Shown piece by piece: positions 8,565 through 17,721 of a DNA stretch of 64,000 nucleotides (positions are counted from its first letter, which is position 1; every line of letters starts with the position of its first letter). This DNA comes from CALLPQ01 sp964392325 (lineage in GTDB: Bacteria > Pseudomonadota > Alphaproteobacteria > Caulobacterales > Parvularculaceae), in the NCBI GenBank assembly GCA_964392325.1, contig CAYMPJ010000011.1, positions 51,153 to 115,152 on the forward strand, written 5' to 3'. The notes under the pieces were generated by a model. It made no database searches. It was not told where the DNA came from and was given only the letters and a program-made list of their open reading frames with translations. A program made the translations under genes and the position numbers.

Positions 8565-9425
8565 ATGCGGTTCGGATTTGCGGCCTCGGTTTTATTCCAC
8601 TTGATATTGGCAGGTGCTGCTTTTGTATGGGGCCGCGACTGGAGCCCTGATCGCGACTATGTGAGCGAGCCGGCTATTCCGGTTGAATTGATCGCAGAGG
8701 CGAAAATTTCTGATGTGACCAATGTCCCTGCCGCGGTTGAAGAGCCGGTAGAAGAGGCGCTCCCCGAACCGGAAGTGCCCGACGATCCGGTGCCGGTCAT
8801 TGAGGAACCCATTATCGTGGCCGAGGCTCCGCCTGAACCAGTAGTCCCGCCGGCCCCGCCAGTAAAAGACGAGCCCGAGCCCGAACCCGAACCCGTGGTC
8901 GAGGCACCAACGCCCGAGCCAGAACCAGAGATTAAAAAACCCGAACCGCCCAAGCCAAAACCGGTGGTCAATAAACCTAAACCAAAACCGCAAGGGCTTG
9001 ATCTCGATGCGCTATCAAAGCTTGCCGAGAGCGCGAAAGATGCGCCTTCTGAGGTACGCAAACCCCGCGAGACGCCTCAAGGAACAACGACGCGCGGCGG
9101 ATCATCTGGCGGCGAATTAACCGCAACAGAAACCGCGCTTGTTAGGGCGGCAATGCAAAAATGTTGGACCCAGCTGGACGGCGCGCCCAAACCCGAAACA
9201 TTGATTGTTAAAGTGAATGTACGGTTTAACCGCGACGGTACGCTGGCAGGTGAGCCAAAGGTTTTGAATGCAAGTCAGATCGCCCTTTCCGGCAATCGTT
9301 TCTGGAATGTTGCCCGGCAAAATGCCGTCAGAGCTCTTGTTGAATGCGCGCCTTACGATTTTTTGCCAGCGGCTCGCTATGAAAACTGGAAAGAAATAAC
9401 GTTTAATTTTGCACCCGGTGCATAA
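8565..9425 (+). CDS. tolA: Tol-Pal protein TolA
   Basis: 286 residues. TolA spans the periplasm from the inner membrane to TolB/Pal. An N-terminal helix (about 1-20) anchors it. Residues 35-140 are a Pro/Glu/Lys-rich linker instead of the long alpha-helix of E. coli, and residues 185-286 form the C-terminal TolA/TonB-like domain, with Cys at 201 and 262 likely to form a disulfide. The Pro-rich linker is typical of alphaproteobacterial TolA. It is preceded by GGGGAG and follows tolR by 21 bp. Confidence 0.9.
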   Translation: MRFGFAASVLFHLILAGAAFVWGRDWSPDRDYVSEPAIPVELIAEAKISDVTNVPAAVEEPVEEALPEPEVPDDPVPVIEEPIIVAEAPPEPVVPPAPPVKDEPEPEPEPVVEAPTPEPEPEIKKPEPPKPKPVVNKPKPKPQGLDLDALSKLAESAKDAPSEVRKPRETPQGTTTRGGSSGGELTATETALVRAAMQKCWTQLDGAPKPETLIVKVNVRFNRDGTLAGEPKVLNASQIALSGNRFWNVARQNAVRALVECAPYDFLPAARYENWKEITFNFAPGA

Positions 9426-9547
9426 GGGCATTCCGGCAAATTGTTTCTGGCTTATGATGTTCTTGTCGCATAATGGTCATGAAATCATCATATTACTCGG
9501 TATCAGTGGTTATAATTGAAAATTTCAAGAAGAAGAGCGAAAGCAAG

Positions 9548-10897
9548 ATGAGCACCAAGATCAAATCATTTTCAAAACATCTTTTCATGATCCTTATCAT
9601 GTTTCCGGCCCTGATTAGCCTCCCTGCTTCCGCTCAGGTGACAATCGATATCACCCAGGGCAATGTTGACCCGACCCCAACCGCGGTTCCCGATTTTGTT
9701 GGTGGCTCGCAAGATGTAACCCAGCTGGGCAGTGATATTACCGGCGTTTTAAAAGCCGACCTTGATCGCTCCGGGCTGTTCGCGATTATTGATCCGCGTG
9801 CTTATATTGAAGACTTAGAAGGTGTCAATGTGCGCCCGCGCTTTGTTGACTGGCGCCAGATCAATGCGCAAATTCTGGTGGTTGGTCAGGTCGATGAGCT
9901 CTCCGATGGCCGCATTCAGGTCTCGACGCGCATCTGGGATAGCTTCACCAATCAACAACTGGCTGCAGTTGCTTTTAAGACCCCTGCGGATAATTGGCGC
10001 CGGGCAGCTCACAAGGTTGCAGATTTTGTCTATAAAACCCTTACCGGTGAGGATGGTTATTTTGATACTCGGATCGTTTTTGTTCATGAAACGGGGTCAA
10101 AAGAGGCACGAATTAAACGTCTGATGATTATGGATCAGGATGGAGACAATCCGCTGGAGCTAACAGACGGGACCCGCTATCAGGTTTTAACGCCGCGCTT
10201 TTCTCCGACCCAGCAACAAATCACCTATATGGCCCTGTTTGATGACAAGCCCGGTCAGGTCTATCTCTTCAATATCGAGACCGGTGAGCAAGAGCAATTG
10301 GGTACGTTTCGCGGCATGACATTCGCGCCAAGATTTTCCCCAGATGGAACGAGCGTGATCATGAGTGTCGAGCGCGGCGGAAACTCCGACGTTTTCACCA
10401 TGGATCTATCAACGCGCCGGCTGACCCGCCTTACCAACCATCCCGCCATTGATACCTCGCCGAGTTTCTCCCCTGACGGCAAGCAAATCACCTTTTCGTC
10501 TGACCGGGGCGGTTCGCCTCAGCTTTATGTGATGAATGCTGACGGCACCAATCAGCGCCGGATTACTTTCGGGGATGGGCGCTACCACACGCCTGTATGG
10601 AGCCCGCGCAGCGATTTGATTGCCTTTACCCGCCAGCATAGGGGGCAATTTTATATTGGTGTAATTCGTCCTGACGGCACCCAAGAGCGCGATTTAGCGC
10701 GTAGCTATCTGGTGGAAGGGCCAACTTGGTCCCCGAATGGACGGGTTTTAATGTTCTTTCGGGAAACTCCGCCCAGAGCAGATGGCTCTGGCAATAAGCC
10801 CAATTTATGGTCGGTTGATTTGACCGGGCGAAATTTGCGACAGGTCAGAACCCCGGGTTCAGCCTCTGATCCAGCATGGTCGCCCACACTTCCCTAG
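9548..10897 (+). CDS. tolB: Tol-Pal periplasmic protein TolB
   Basis: 449 residues from the ATG at 9548. This start places a clean signal peptide (positive residues, hydrophobic core, A-S-A before Gln30) at the N-terminus; an upstream in-frame ATG at 9473 would add 25 residues before it. The N-terminal domain is followed by a six-bladed propeller with repeated F-S-P-D-G and W-S-P motifs (for example PRFSPDGTSV and PSFSPDGKQI). TolB binds Pal and TolA and helps recycle Pal during constriction. The stop codon lies inside a short direct repeat. Confidence 0.94.
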   Translation: MSTKIKSFSKHLFMILIMFPALISLPASAQVTIDITQGNVDPTPTAVPDFVGGSQDVTQLGSDITGVLKADLDRSGLFAIIDPRAYIEDLEGVNVRPRFVDWRQINAQILVVGQVDELSDGRIQVSTRIWDSFTNQQLAAVAFKTPADNWRRAAHKVADFVYKTLTGEDGYFDTRIVFVHETGSKEARIKRLMIMDQDGDNPLELTDGTRYQVLTPRFSPTQQQITYMALFDDKPGQVYLFNIETGEQEQLGTFRGMTFAPRFSPDGTSVIMSVERGGNSDVFTMDLSTRRLTRLTNHPAIDTSPSFSPDGKQITFSSDRGGSPQLYVMNADGTNQRRITFGDGRYHTPVWSPRSDLIAFTRQHRGQFYIGVIRPDGTQERDLARSYLVEGPTWSPNGRVLMFFRETPPRADGSGNKPNLWSVDLTGRNLRQVRTPGSASDPAWSPTLP

Positions 10898-10933
10898 GCT
10901 TAGGCCCTTAGGGTTGGCCCTAGGCTTGGGCCC
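10892..10933 (+). repeat. Direct repeat at the tolB stop codon
   Basis: Two 16-bp copies, ccctaggcttaggccc (10892-10907) and ccctaggcttgggccc (10918-10933), differ at one position and are separated by 10 bp. The first copy contains the tolB stop codon. The segment can also fold into GC-rich hairpins (GGCCC/GGGCC) and might attenuate transcription, but no T-tract follows, so I do not call it a terminator. Confidence 0.65.
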
Positions 10934-11369
10934 CACCTAAAAATAAAGGCCAATATCGCGCATGAATAATTGCTAATCTTTCATGGGTGTAGCATTTATG
11001 ACAATATTAGCCCCTAATGAAGAAATAAATCGGCTAATAACGGAATTTTCATAGTTCTGGATATAAGACTAATATTGCGTCGAATCGCATACGCGGTTAG
11101 TCTCATTTTGATACAGTTGATCGGATGCGCGGTAGAAAGCTATTCTTATATCACACGTTTTATGATATATTTGCGCGGGGTATTGCAATCGGGTTCGTTC
11201 AATAGGGCTTTGGAGGCAGACCAAAGAAAAAGGTTTTTACGCGGGATCTCTGATGTAAAAGCTTTCGGATAAGTCTTTTAAACTTGCCAAATGGCGGGGT
11301 TTAGATGGGGCTTGAAATTAGATTGCCTGATAAGCGGGCATGTAAAATGGCAAAGTGGAGCATGAAACC
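10898..11369. other. Long tolB-pal intergenic region
   Basis: 472 bp separates tolB from pal, where many genomes have under 100 bp. An inverted repeat GACTAA...TTAGTC at 11067-11102 with inner GCGT/ACGC arms can form a hairpin. A 65-codon frame at 11075-11272 lacks a ribosome-binding site and starts inside that hairpin, so I do not call it. The region probably holds a separate pal promoter. Confidence 0.45.
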
Positions 11370-11882
11370 ATGTTTGGGAAGTCGATAACGAAATTAGCAG
11401 GGACAGTGTGTGCAATTGTGATGCTTGGAGCTTGTGCATCAACATCAACACCTGATGTTCTGGAAGTTGTGGATACGACTGCATCGACAGTAGTATCGCC
11501 ATCTGGCCCGGTACCCGGTAGTCAGGCTGATCTGGAAAACAGTGCAGGTCACAGGGTGTTTTTTGGATATAATGAGTGGGCTTTGACGCCGCAAGCTCAA
11601 GCCGTTCTAGGCCGTCAGGCTTCCTGGTTGAAGCAATATCCTGAAAATCGCATCCTGATTTCCGGCAATTGCGATGAGCGCGGTACACGCGAATATAACC
11701 TTGCTCTGGGTAAACGTCGTTCTGAAGCGGCTAAAGCCTATCTTGTGAGTTTAGGAGTGGACAGTTCACGTATCTCCACAGTGTCATACGGTAAAGAACG
11801 CCCAATCGATCCACGCTCCAATGATTCAGCATGGTCACTAAACCGTAATTCGACAACGTCGGTTACTGGTATTGGCGCTTAA
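11370..11882 (+). CDS. pal: Peptidoglycan-associated lipoprotein Pal
   Basis: 170 residues from the ATG at 11370, which has GGAG eight bases upstream; a GTG five codons earlier is less likely. The signal peptide ends in the lipobox L-G-A-C with Cys22 as the lipidated residue. The OmpA-like domain (about 65-165) has the peptidoglycan-binding pattern N-C-D-E-R-G-T-x-x-Y-N-x-x-L-G-x-x-R. Pal ties the outer membrane to peptidoglycan and is relocated by TolA/TolB at division. A strong terminator follows about 50 bases downstream of its stop. Confidence 0.95.
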   Translation: MFGKSITKLAGTVCAIVMLGACASTSTPDVLEVVDTTASTVVSPSGPVPGSQADLENSAGHRVFFGYNEWALTPQAQAVLGRQASWLKQYPENRILISGNCDERGTREYNLALGKRRSEAAKAYLVSLGVDSSRISTVSYGKERPIDPRSNDSAWSLNRNSTTSVTGIGA

Positions 11883-11932
11883 AACCATACCTGATTGAGC
11901 GCTCTAGGGCGCTGAATTGAATTAGAAATTAT

Positions 11933-11968
11933 AATAAACGCCAGCTTTCGTGTTGGCGTTTATTTTTT
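11933..11968 (+). terminator. Rho-independent terminator after pal
   Basis: A perfect 11-bp stem (aataaacgcca / tggcgtttatt) with a 10-base loop, followed by a run of T residues. Confidence 0.9.
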
Positions 11969-12137
11969 GCCTTAATTTTGTAGCTTTCATTTGGTATAAG
12001 GTTAACAAATGTCATCGAACCCATTTATGGTTTGGCGGGGTATTTGATGATAACCGGTTTATGCATTAGGTTTCGCCTCATGTTTCGGGCGGGGTTCTAA
12101 ACCGGATTAAAAATATTTTGAGAAGTGAGAATTATCC

Positions 12138-13127
12138 ATGCGCCGTTTATTTTTACTGACGACTGTTTGCTCACTGATGGCATTTTCATCTTTTATGCCG
12201 TTCGGGGCCGATCACGCACATGCGGGTAAAAAGGAGGATATTGTCTTCCTTCAGCAAAAAGTCCGATCACTGGAAGCGCAATTGAGCACCCTCTCACAGC
12301 GCACCGGCCAGGCAAATGCAGATGCGACCGTAAAAATAGCGCAACTGGAACAGGAAAATCAGACCCTTACTGGACAAGTGGAGACTCTTAGCTTCGAGAT
12401 GAAGCAAATGAAAAGCCGTCTTGATCAAGTCACCCGGGTTCTTGCCGGGGAGAGCTTTTCAGGACTGGATAGTTCAGCCCCGCTTACAAGCGCAAACTCT
12501 CTGACGGGTTCGACTACAGTTACAGATACAGGCAGCTATCCTGATGCGGGGCTCAATTCTGGACCAAATGGCGTTAACGGTGTTGCTCCCCTTAATCCGG
12601 TTGATCCAGCTCTAGGCGGGACACAAAATGGTCCTGTTCCCCTTGGTGCCCCTCTTGGTGCTTCCCCGGGCGCTTCTTCGGGCACTACTCCCGGCACTTC
12701 TGGCGACGCAGTTTTACAAGCGGGCGGTGTTGCGTTGCCGGCGGGTGATGCGCAGGCTTATAATTATGCCTCAAATTTTTTGCTGACGGGCGATTACATT
12801 AAAGCGCGTGAAGCTTTTGAGCTTTATGTGCAAACCTATCCCAACTCACCGCAAACGCCTGATGCGCGTTTTCGTCTGGGTGAAATCTATCTGGCTACCG
12901 GATCAAACTCCGATGCAGCCCAAGCCTTTATCGGGCATATTCGCGATTACCCCCGCGACCCCAAAGCAGCAGAGGCATATTTAAAACTCGGCATGTCTTT
13001 TTCGCGTTTGGAGCAAACCGATCAGGCTTGTACGATTTTCAATCAGGTGCGGACCAAATTTCCCAATGCATCTAATATTGTTCTCTCGCGCACCGATTTG
13101 GAAAAACAGCGTATCGGTTGTCTTTAA
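12138..13127 (+). CDS. cpoB: Cell division coordinator CpoB (YbgF)
   Basis: 329 residues. A signal peptide (about 1-29, ending H-A-H-A-G) is followed by a coiled-coil trimerisation segment (about 33-100), a Gly/Pro/Ala-rich linker (about 110-200) and TPR repeats (about 205-325). CpoB coordinates peptidoglycan synthesis by class A PBPs with Tol-driven outer-membrane constriction. The linker contains five 12-bp units at 12639-12698 encoding P-L-G-A-type tetrapeptides. It follows pal after a terminator, so it probably has its own promoter; tilS follows 35 bp downstream. Confidence 0.92.
   Translation: MRRLFLLTTVCSLMAFSSFMPFGADHAHAGKKEDIVFLQQKVRSLEAQLSTLSQRTGQANADATVKIAQLEQENQTLTGQVETLSFEMKQMKSRLDQVTRVLAGESFSGLDSSAPLTSANSLTGSTTVTDTGSYPDAGLNSGPNGVNGVAPLNPVDPALGGTQNGPVPLGAPLGASPGASSGTTPGTSGDAVLQAGGVALPAGDAQAYNYASNFLLTGDYIKAREAFELYVQTYPNSPQTPDARFRLGEIYLATGSNSDAAQAFIGHIRDYPRDPKAAEAYLKLGMSFSRLEQTDQACTIFNQVRTKFPNASNIVLSRTDLEKQRIGCL
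12639..12698 (+). repeat. Five 12-bp degenerate units in the cpoB linker
   Basis: Five consecutive 12-bp units encode the tetrapeptides P-L-G-A, P-L-G-A, S-P-G-A, S-S-G-T and T-P-G-T. Units 1 and 2 are nearly identical (ccccttggtgcc and cctcttggtgct). Copy number can vary without a frameshift. Confidence 0.7.
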
Positions 13128-13162
13128 AATTTTTAGACGCCGGGTGCGCACCAAATTAAATC

Positions 13163-14569
13163 ATGACAATTCTGTACCCGGATGATTTTTTTCAACATTT
13201 GAAAACGCTCTTAAATCCGCTCCCTGAAAAAGTGTTGATAGCAGTTTCCGGTGGGCGCGACTCGATGGTGCTCGCCTATCTGTGTGCAAATCATTCACCG
13301 GATTTTGAAATTCCAGAATTTATTGCCGTTACGATTGATCATGATTTGCGTGAAGGCTCGGGGCGCGAGGCGGTGCAAGTCTCTCAGTGGTGCAAAGATA
13401 TGGGGTTAGATCATCATGTCCTGAAATGGGGGCATGAAGAAAAAAATCACCAAACCGGAGAAAAGGAAAATTCAGGAATTCCCACCGGGCTCCAGGCCCG
13501 TGCCCGCGCGGCTAGATATGGGTTGTTAATCCGGGCTGCGGCCTATCACAATTGCGGGGCTGTTCTGACAGCTCATAGTGCGACGGATCAGGCGGAAACG
13601 GTGATGATGCGCCTTGCTCGCGGGTCGGGGCCGCGCGGATTATCGGGGATCCATCCGATCAGAGCGGTTGCAGCGGGTGCGGGGGCATCATGTTCGCTTG
13701 TGCGGCCTTTATTATCCGTAACACGTCAGGACATAACAGAATTTGCCCATACGCATTCTATTCCCTATACGGATGACCCATCCAATGAAAATCAGGACTT
13801 TGAGCGTGTGCGTGTGCGCGCGCTTTTAAAAGATATTGAGCATGGCAATCAAATGATGAGCGCTAATCTTTTAAAAACTGCCAAGCGTTGTCGGCGCAGT
13901 GGCGCAATGATGGCCGAGCGCATTAACGGCCAGTTTAAAAAAATCGGGGGTGTTTTTCATGCCACCGGCGCAATTAGTCTTGATGGTACGCGCCTTGAAT
14001 TGCCTGATATGGATGAGATGCTTGCACGGGCAGTTTATGCGGTTGGGGGCGGTGATCATCCCCCCGACGAGAGGGCCAGCGGGCTGTGCGCTCAAAATGC
14101 GTTGGAAAGCGGCAAGGCAACTTTGGGCGGGGCGTTGTTTATTAAAAAAGAGCGCCGGTTATGGATTGTGCGCGAACCGGCTGCATTTTTCGGGCGGGGC
14201 AAAGGCAAGCAAGGAGCTTGCGCTCAAGAGCAAAACCTTCAACCCGGCCAAGCCCGTGTTTGGGATCGCCGGTTTATCATTGAAAATCTTGACCCCGAAA
14301 GAACGGTGCACTTGGTTCCATCCCAAAATTCAAATCAGTCAACATTGGTGGAGGGCCCGATTGAGGCTTTACAAAGCCTGCCCGCGATTTGTGTCAGCGG
14401 TGAGTGCGATCCCAAAAAACAAGGGGATAGGGGCCAAGGGGATAGGGACATGGTGGGTGATAATTTCCAGCAAAATCACGGCAGAGGGCCCGGCGCTTAC
14501 CCCGCCTATATTAAAGTTTCCTCACTTTTGCCCGAGCGCTTTGAGGGGCATGTCATCCGTTTTCCCTGA
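13163..14569 (+). CDS. tilS: tRNA(Ile)-lysidine synthase TilS
   Basis: 468 residues. TilS attaches lysine to C34 of tRNA-Ile(CAU) using ATP, changing its anticodon to read AUA. The PP-loop S-G-G-R-D-S is at residues 29-34, followed by family motifs including TIDHDLREGS and TAHSATDQAETVMMRLARGS. The C-terminal half is weakly conserved, as usual. It contains a 15-bp tandem duplication at 14420-14449 (K-Q-G-D-R-G / Q-G-D-R-D). The gene sits between cpoB and ftsH, the common alphaproteobacterial arrangement. Confidence 0.93.
   Translation: MTILYPDDFFQHLKTLLNPLPEKVLIAVSGGRDSMVLAYLCANHSPDFEIPEFIAVTIDHDLREGSGREAVQVSQWCKDMGLDHHVLKWGHEEKNHQTGEKENSGIPTGLQARARAARYGLLIRAAAYHNCGAVLTAHSATDQAETVMMRLARGSGPRGLSGIHPIRAVAAGAGASCSLVRPLLSVTRQDITEFAHTHSIPYTDDPSNENQDFERVRVRALLKDIEHGNQMMSANLLKTAKRCRRSGAMMAERINGQFKKIGGVFHATGAISLDGTRLELPDMDEMLARAVYAVGGGDHPPDERASGLCAQNALESGKATLGGALFIKKERRLWIVREPAAFFGRGKGKQGACAQEQNLQPGQARVWDRRFIIENLDPERTVHLVPSQNSNQSTLVEGPIEALQSLPAICVSGECDPKKQGDRGQGDRDMVGDNFQQNHGRGPGAYPAYIKVSSLLPERFEGHVIRFP
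14420..14449 (+). repeat. 15-bp in-frame tandem duplication in tilS
   Basis: Two adjacent copies, caaggggataggggc and caaggggatagggac, differ at one base and encode Gln-Gly-Asp-Arg-rich sequence in the poorly conserved C-terminal half of TilS. Confidence 0.75.
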
Positions 14570-14595
14570 GAACCTTAATAGCATGCTTACTCTTC

Positions 14596-14643
14596 ATGGG
14601 CTCGATCATGGGCTTGATCACGTATCTGATCACGGGCCCGATC
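14596..14643 (+). repeat. 12-bp tandem repeat between tilS and ftsH
   Basis: Four 12-bp units in tandem: atgggctcgatc, atgggcttgatc, acgtatctgatc, acgggcccgatc. Each ends in GATC and the array occupies most of the first part of the tilS-ftsH gap. Function unknown. Confidence 0.7.
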
Positions 14644-14865
14644 ACCTAATAGTCATCGATATGCGAATTTAACCGTAAATTCCTGTCTATTTTCTGACAT
14701 ACAGGGCTGGTACTGTGGTTTTTTAACCCCTATTTAGTAGGGTATTGGCATAGTTGGATGCATGCTGAATGAGTTGCTCCGGTAAGGGGTGAATTCTATG
14801 ATAGTGGCGTCCAAAAAATACGCTGATCGCTGCGCGTGGTGCGCGGGGTCAAAAAAGGAATTACC

Positions 14866-16764
14866 ATGAACGGTCGTAACCTCCTCATTTGGGGTCTAGT
14901 TTTTATTTTCTTCCTGTTTGCGCTGCAATTGTTTGAAATGTCCTCACCGGGACAGGATGTGCGCCAACTCAGCTATACAGAATTTTCTGCCCAGATTGAC
15001 GCCGGTAAGGTCAAGAACGCGGTGATTAATACCGAAGAGGGCACAATTGAAGGTAAGCTTTCAGATGATAGCGTTTATGTAACGGCTATCGGGGAAGAAC
15101 AAGGCGTTGCCAAATGGCTCAATGATGCGGGTGTTGATACGACCATTAAGCCCAAGCAGGAATTGCCGCTGGCCTTGTCGGTTCTGTTGAATATTTTGCC
15201 AATAGCGCTGTTTCTTGCCTTTTTGTTTTTTATCATGCGCCAGATGCAAGGGGCTGGTGGCAAGGCCATGGGTTTTGGCAAGTCACGGGCGAAATTGCTA
15301 ACCGAGCGCCAAGGGCGTGTCACCTTCGAGGATGTCGCCGGTATTGATGAAGCCAAGGAAGAACTTGAAGAGATTGTCGAATATCTTAAAGACCCGATGA
15401 AATTTCAGCGGCTCGGGGGCAAGATTCCCAAAGGGGCTTTGCTCATTGGTCCGCCAGGTACTGGTAAAACGCTCCTCGCACGGGCCATCGCAGGAGAGGC
15501 TAATGTGCCCTTCTTTACGATTTCCGGCTCTGATTTTGTTGAAATGTTTGTCGGTGTTGGTGCATCGCGTGTGCGCGATATGTTTGAACAGGCAAAGAAA
15601 AATGCGCCCTGCATTATTTTTATCGACGAGATTGATGCGGTGGGTCGCTCCCGGGGCGCTGGTCTTGGCGGCGGTAATGATGAGCGCGAGCAAACCTTGA
15701 ACCAGCTATTGGTCGAGATGGACGGGTTTGAGTCCAATGAGGGCATTATCCTGATCGCGGCCACGAACCGCCCTGATGTTCTGGACCCGGCGCTTTTGCG
15801 TCCCGGACGTTTTGACCGTCAGGTTACAGTGCCAAACCCCGATATTCTGGGCCGCGAGAAAATTCTCAATGTTCATATCAAAAAGGTGCCTCTTGCCCCT
15901 GATGTGAATGTCCGCACCATTGCACGCGGCACACCGGGCTTTTCCGGCGCTGATCTTGCAAACCTTGTCAATGAAGCTGCTTTGTTGGCTGCGCGTCGGT
16001 CCAAACGATTTGTTACCGCAAAAGAGTTTGATGATGCCAAAGATAAAGTATTAATGGGCGCAGAGCGTCGCTCTATGGTGATGACGGAAGACGAGAAAAA
16101 TCTGACCGCCTATCATGAGGCCGGCCATGCGATTGTTGGTCTTTCCATGCCGGGCAGCGACCCTGTCCATAAAGCGACGATTATTCCGCGCGGACGCGCC
16201 CTTGGTATGGTTCAATATTTGCCCGAGCGCGACAAGCTTTCTTGGTCGCTGGAACAAATGCGGGCCCGTATTGCCATGGCGATGGGCGGGCGTGTTGCCG
16301 AGGAATTAAAATTCGGCATGGAGCAAGTCACCTCCGGTGCTTCTTCTGATATCGAAACGGCTACAAAAATCGCGCGGGCGATGGTGACCCAGTTTGGTTT
16401 GTCGGAAAAATTGGGACCAATCGCCTATGCGGAAGAAGAAGGCGAAGTGTTTCTTGGTCAATCTATTGCCCGCTCCAAATCGATCTCCGGTGAAACCTCT
16501 AAGATTATCGAGGAAGAAATCGCCCGATTTGTGAATGAGGGATATGAAAAGGCCCGTGAAATCCTTATACGGCGCAATGATGATTGGGAGGCAATCTCGC
16601 AGGCATTGTTGGAGTATGAAACACTCACTGGTGAGGAAATCGATCAATTGCTCAAGGGCGAGAAGATTGTCCGCGAGGATCCAAATGATAATCCCGATAA
16701 CCAGGCCCCAAGTTCGGTACCGGTGACTGGTGACAATATGGGCCCCGAACCTCAAGGGGCGTAG
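14866..16764 (+). CDS. ftsH: ATP-dependent zinc metalloprotease FtsH
   Basis: 632 residues from the ATG at 14866, which has AAGGA seven bases upstream; an in-frame start ten codons earlier lacks a site. Two membrane helices (about 7-22 and 100-120) flank a periplasmic domain. The AAA+ domain has Walker A at 195-202 (GPPGTGKT), Walker B (I-I-F-I-D-E-I-D) and the second region of homology. The M41 zinc site H-E-A-G-H is at 417-421. FtsH degrades membrane proteins and short-lived regulators such as LpxC and sigma-32 in enterobacteria. tilS is upstream and folP follows 47 bp downstream. Confidence 0.97.
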   Translation: MNGRNLLIWGLVFIFFLFALQLFEMSSPGQDVRQLSYTEFSAQIDAGKVKNAVINTEEGTIEGKLSDDSVYVTAIGEEQGVAKWLNDAGVDTTIKPKQELPLALSVLLNILPIALFLAFLFFIMRQMQGAGGKAMGFGKSRAKLLTERQGRVTFEDVAGIDEAKEELEEIVEYLKDPMKFQRLGGKIPKGALLIGPPGTGKTLLARAIAGEANVPFFTISGSDFVEMFVGVGASRVRDMFEQAKKNAPCIIFIDEIDAVGRSRGAGLGGGNDEREQTLNQLLVEMDGFESNEGIILIAATNRPDVLDPALLRPGRFDRQVTVPNPDILGREKILNVHIKKVPLAPDVNVRTIARGTPGFSGADLANLVNEAALLAARRSKRFVTAKEFDDAKDKVLMGAERRSMVMTEDEKNLTAYHEAGHAIVGLSMPGSDPVHKATIIPRGRALGMVQYLPERDKLSWSLEQMRARIAMAMGGRVAEELKFGMEQVTSGASSDIETATKIARAMVTQFGLSEKLGPIAYAEEEGEVFLGQSIARSKSISGETSKIIEEEIARFVNEGYEKAREILIRRNDDWEAISQALLEYETLTGEEIDQLLKGEKIVREDPNDNPDNQAPSSVPVTGDNMGPEPQGA

Positions 16765-16811
16765 TGGGAGTATCGTGAAAAAGAATTTGTGGTTTTTCTG
16801 ATAATCTCTTG

Positions 16812-17639
16812 ATGACATCACAATCACTTTCCACCACGCCTGTAACGATGCCCCGCTTAATGGGCATCGTTAATGTCACACCGGACTCGTTTTCTGATGG
16901 CGGCAAATATCTTGAGGGGCAAACCGCGATTGCCCATGGTTTAGCCTTGCTTGAAGAAGGTGCGCAAATTCTCGATATTGGCGGCGAGTCCACCCGTCCG
17001 CAGGCGGAAGAAATCAGTGTCGAGGAAGAATTATCCCGTGTCATGCCGGTTATTGAGGGCTTGCGAAAAAAAACCGATGCCATTCTCTCGATTGATACAA
17101 GAAAGCCGGATGTGGCCCTCAAAGCGATCGAAGCAGGGGCGTCAATCTGGAATGATGTCTCTGCATTGACGTTTGATGACCGTAGTATTGCAATAGCGGC
17201 CAAGCTTGAATGTGAGATTGTTTTAATGCATGCCCAAGGCCTGCCCGCTGATATGCAAGATAATCCTCACTATGAAAATGTTGTTGGTGAGGTGCGCGAG
17301 GCTTTGCTGGGCCGGGTGCACGCTTGCATCCTCTCGGGGGTTGAGCGAAACCGTCTTATTATTGATCCGGGTATTGGGTTTGGAAAAACGCTGGACCATA
17401 ATTTGGCATTGACGCGAAATCTGGACGTATTTGTAAAAACCGGTTTGCCGGTCATGTATGGTGCTTCGCGCAAAAGCCTGATTGGTGCGATGGACGCAAA
17501 TGCTCCGGCTAATGAGCGGCTTGGCGGCTCACTCGCCCTGGCTTTGGAAGCGGCCAGCAAAGGGGCGAGCATTTTAAGGGTTCATGATGTTGCTCAGACC
17601 CGTCAGGCACTGGCCGTTTGGGCATTTATAAATCGTTAA
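16812..17639 (+). CDS. folP: Dihydropteroate synthase
   Basis: 275 residues from the ATG at 16812 (a TTG directly precedes it). FolP condenses p-aminobenzoate with the pterin pyrophosphate in folate synthesis and is the sulfonamide target. The N-terminal motif G-I-V-N-V-T-P-D-S-F-S-D-G-G, the D-I-G-G-E-S-T-R-P loop and the D-P-G-I-G-F-G-K-T pterin-binding segment are all present. The ribosome-binding site is weak, suggesting coupling to ftsH, 47 bp upstream. glmM follows. Confidence 0.95.
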   Translation: MTSQSLSTTPVTMPRLMGIVNVTPDSFSDGGKYLEGQTAIAHGLALLEEGAQILDIGGESTRPQAEEISVEEELSRVMPVIEGLRKKTDAILSIDTRKPDVALKAIEAGASIWNDVSALTFDDRSIAIAAKLECEIVLMHAQGLPADMQDNPHYENVVGEVREALLGRVHACILSGVERNRLIIDPGIGFGKTLDHNLALTRNLDVFVKTGLPVMYGASRKSLIGAMDANAPANERLGGSLALALEAASKGASILRVHDVAQTRQALAVWAFINR

Positions 17640-17721
17640 TATTGATTTTTGTACAAAGACAATTACGACCTATTCAGATTTTTGTGCTATAGGAAGCCGG
17701 TATAATAGGAGTGAATACCCC

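Noticed and set aside
8592..9061. Two minus-strand frames of about 130 codons inside tolA
   Set aside because: They are antisense readings of the Pro/Glu-rich TolA linker, giving low-complexity Trp/Phe/Gly or Ser/Gly sequence.
11075..11272. 65-codon frame between tolB and pal
   Set aside because: No ribosome-binding site, starts inside a hairpin, and no recognisable features.
13950..14672. 240-codon frame overlapping tilS
   Set aside because: It is in another frame of a well-supported TilS gene and shows no family features.
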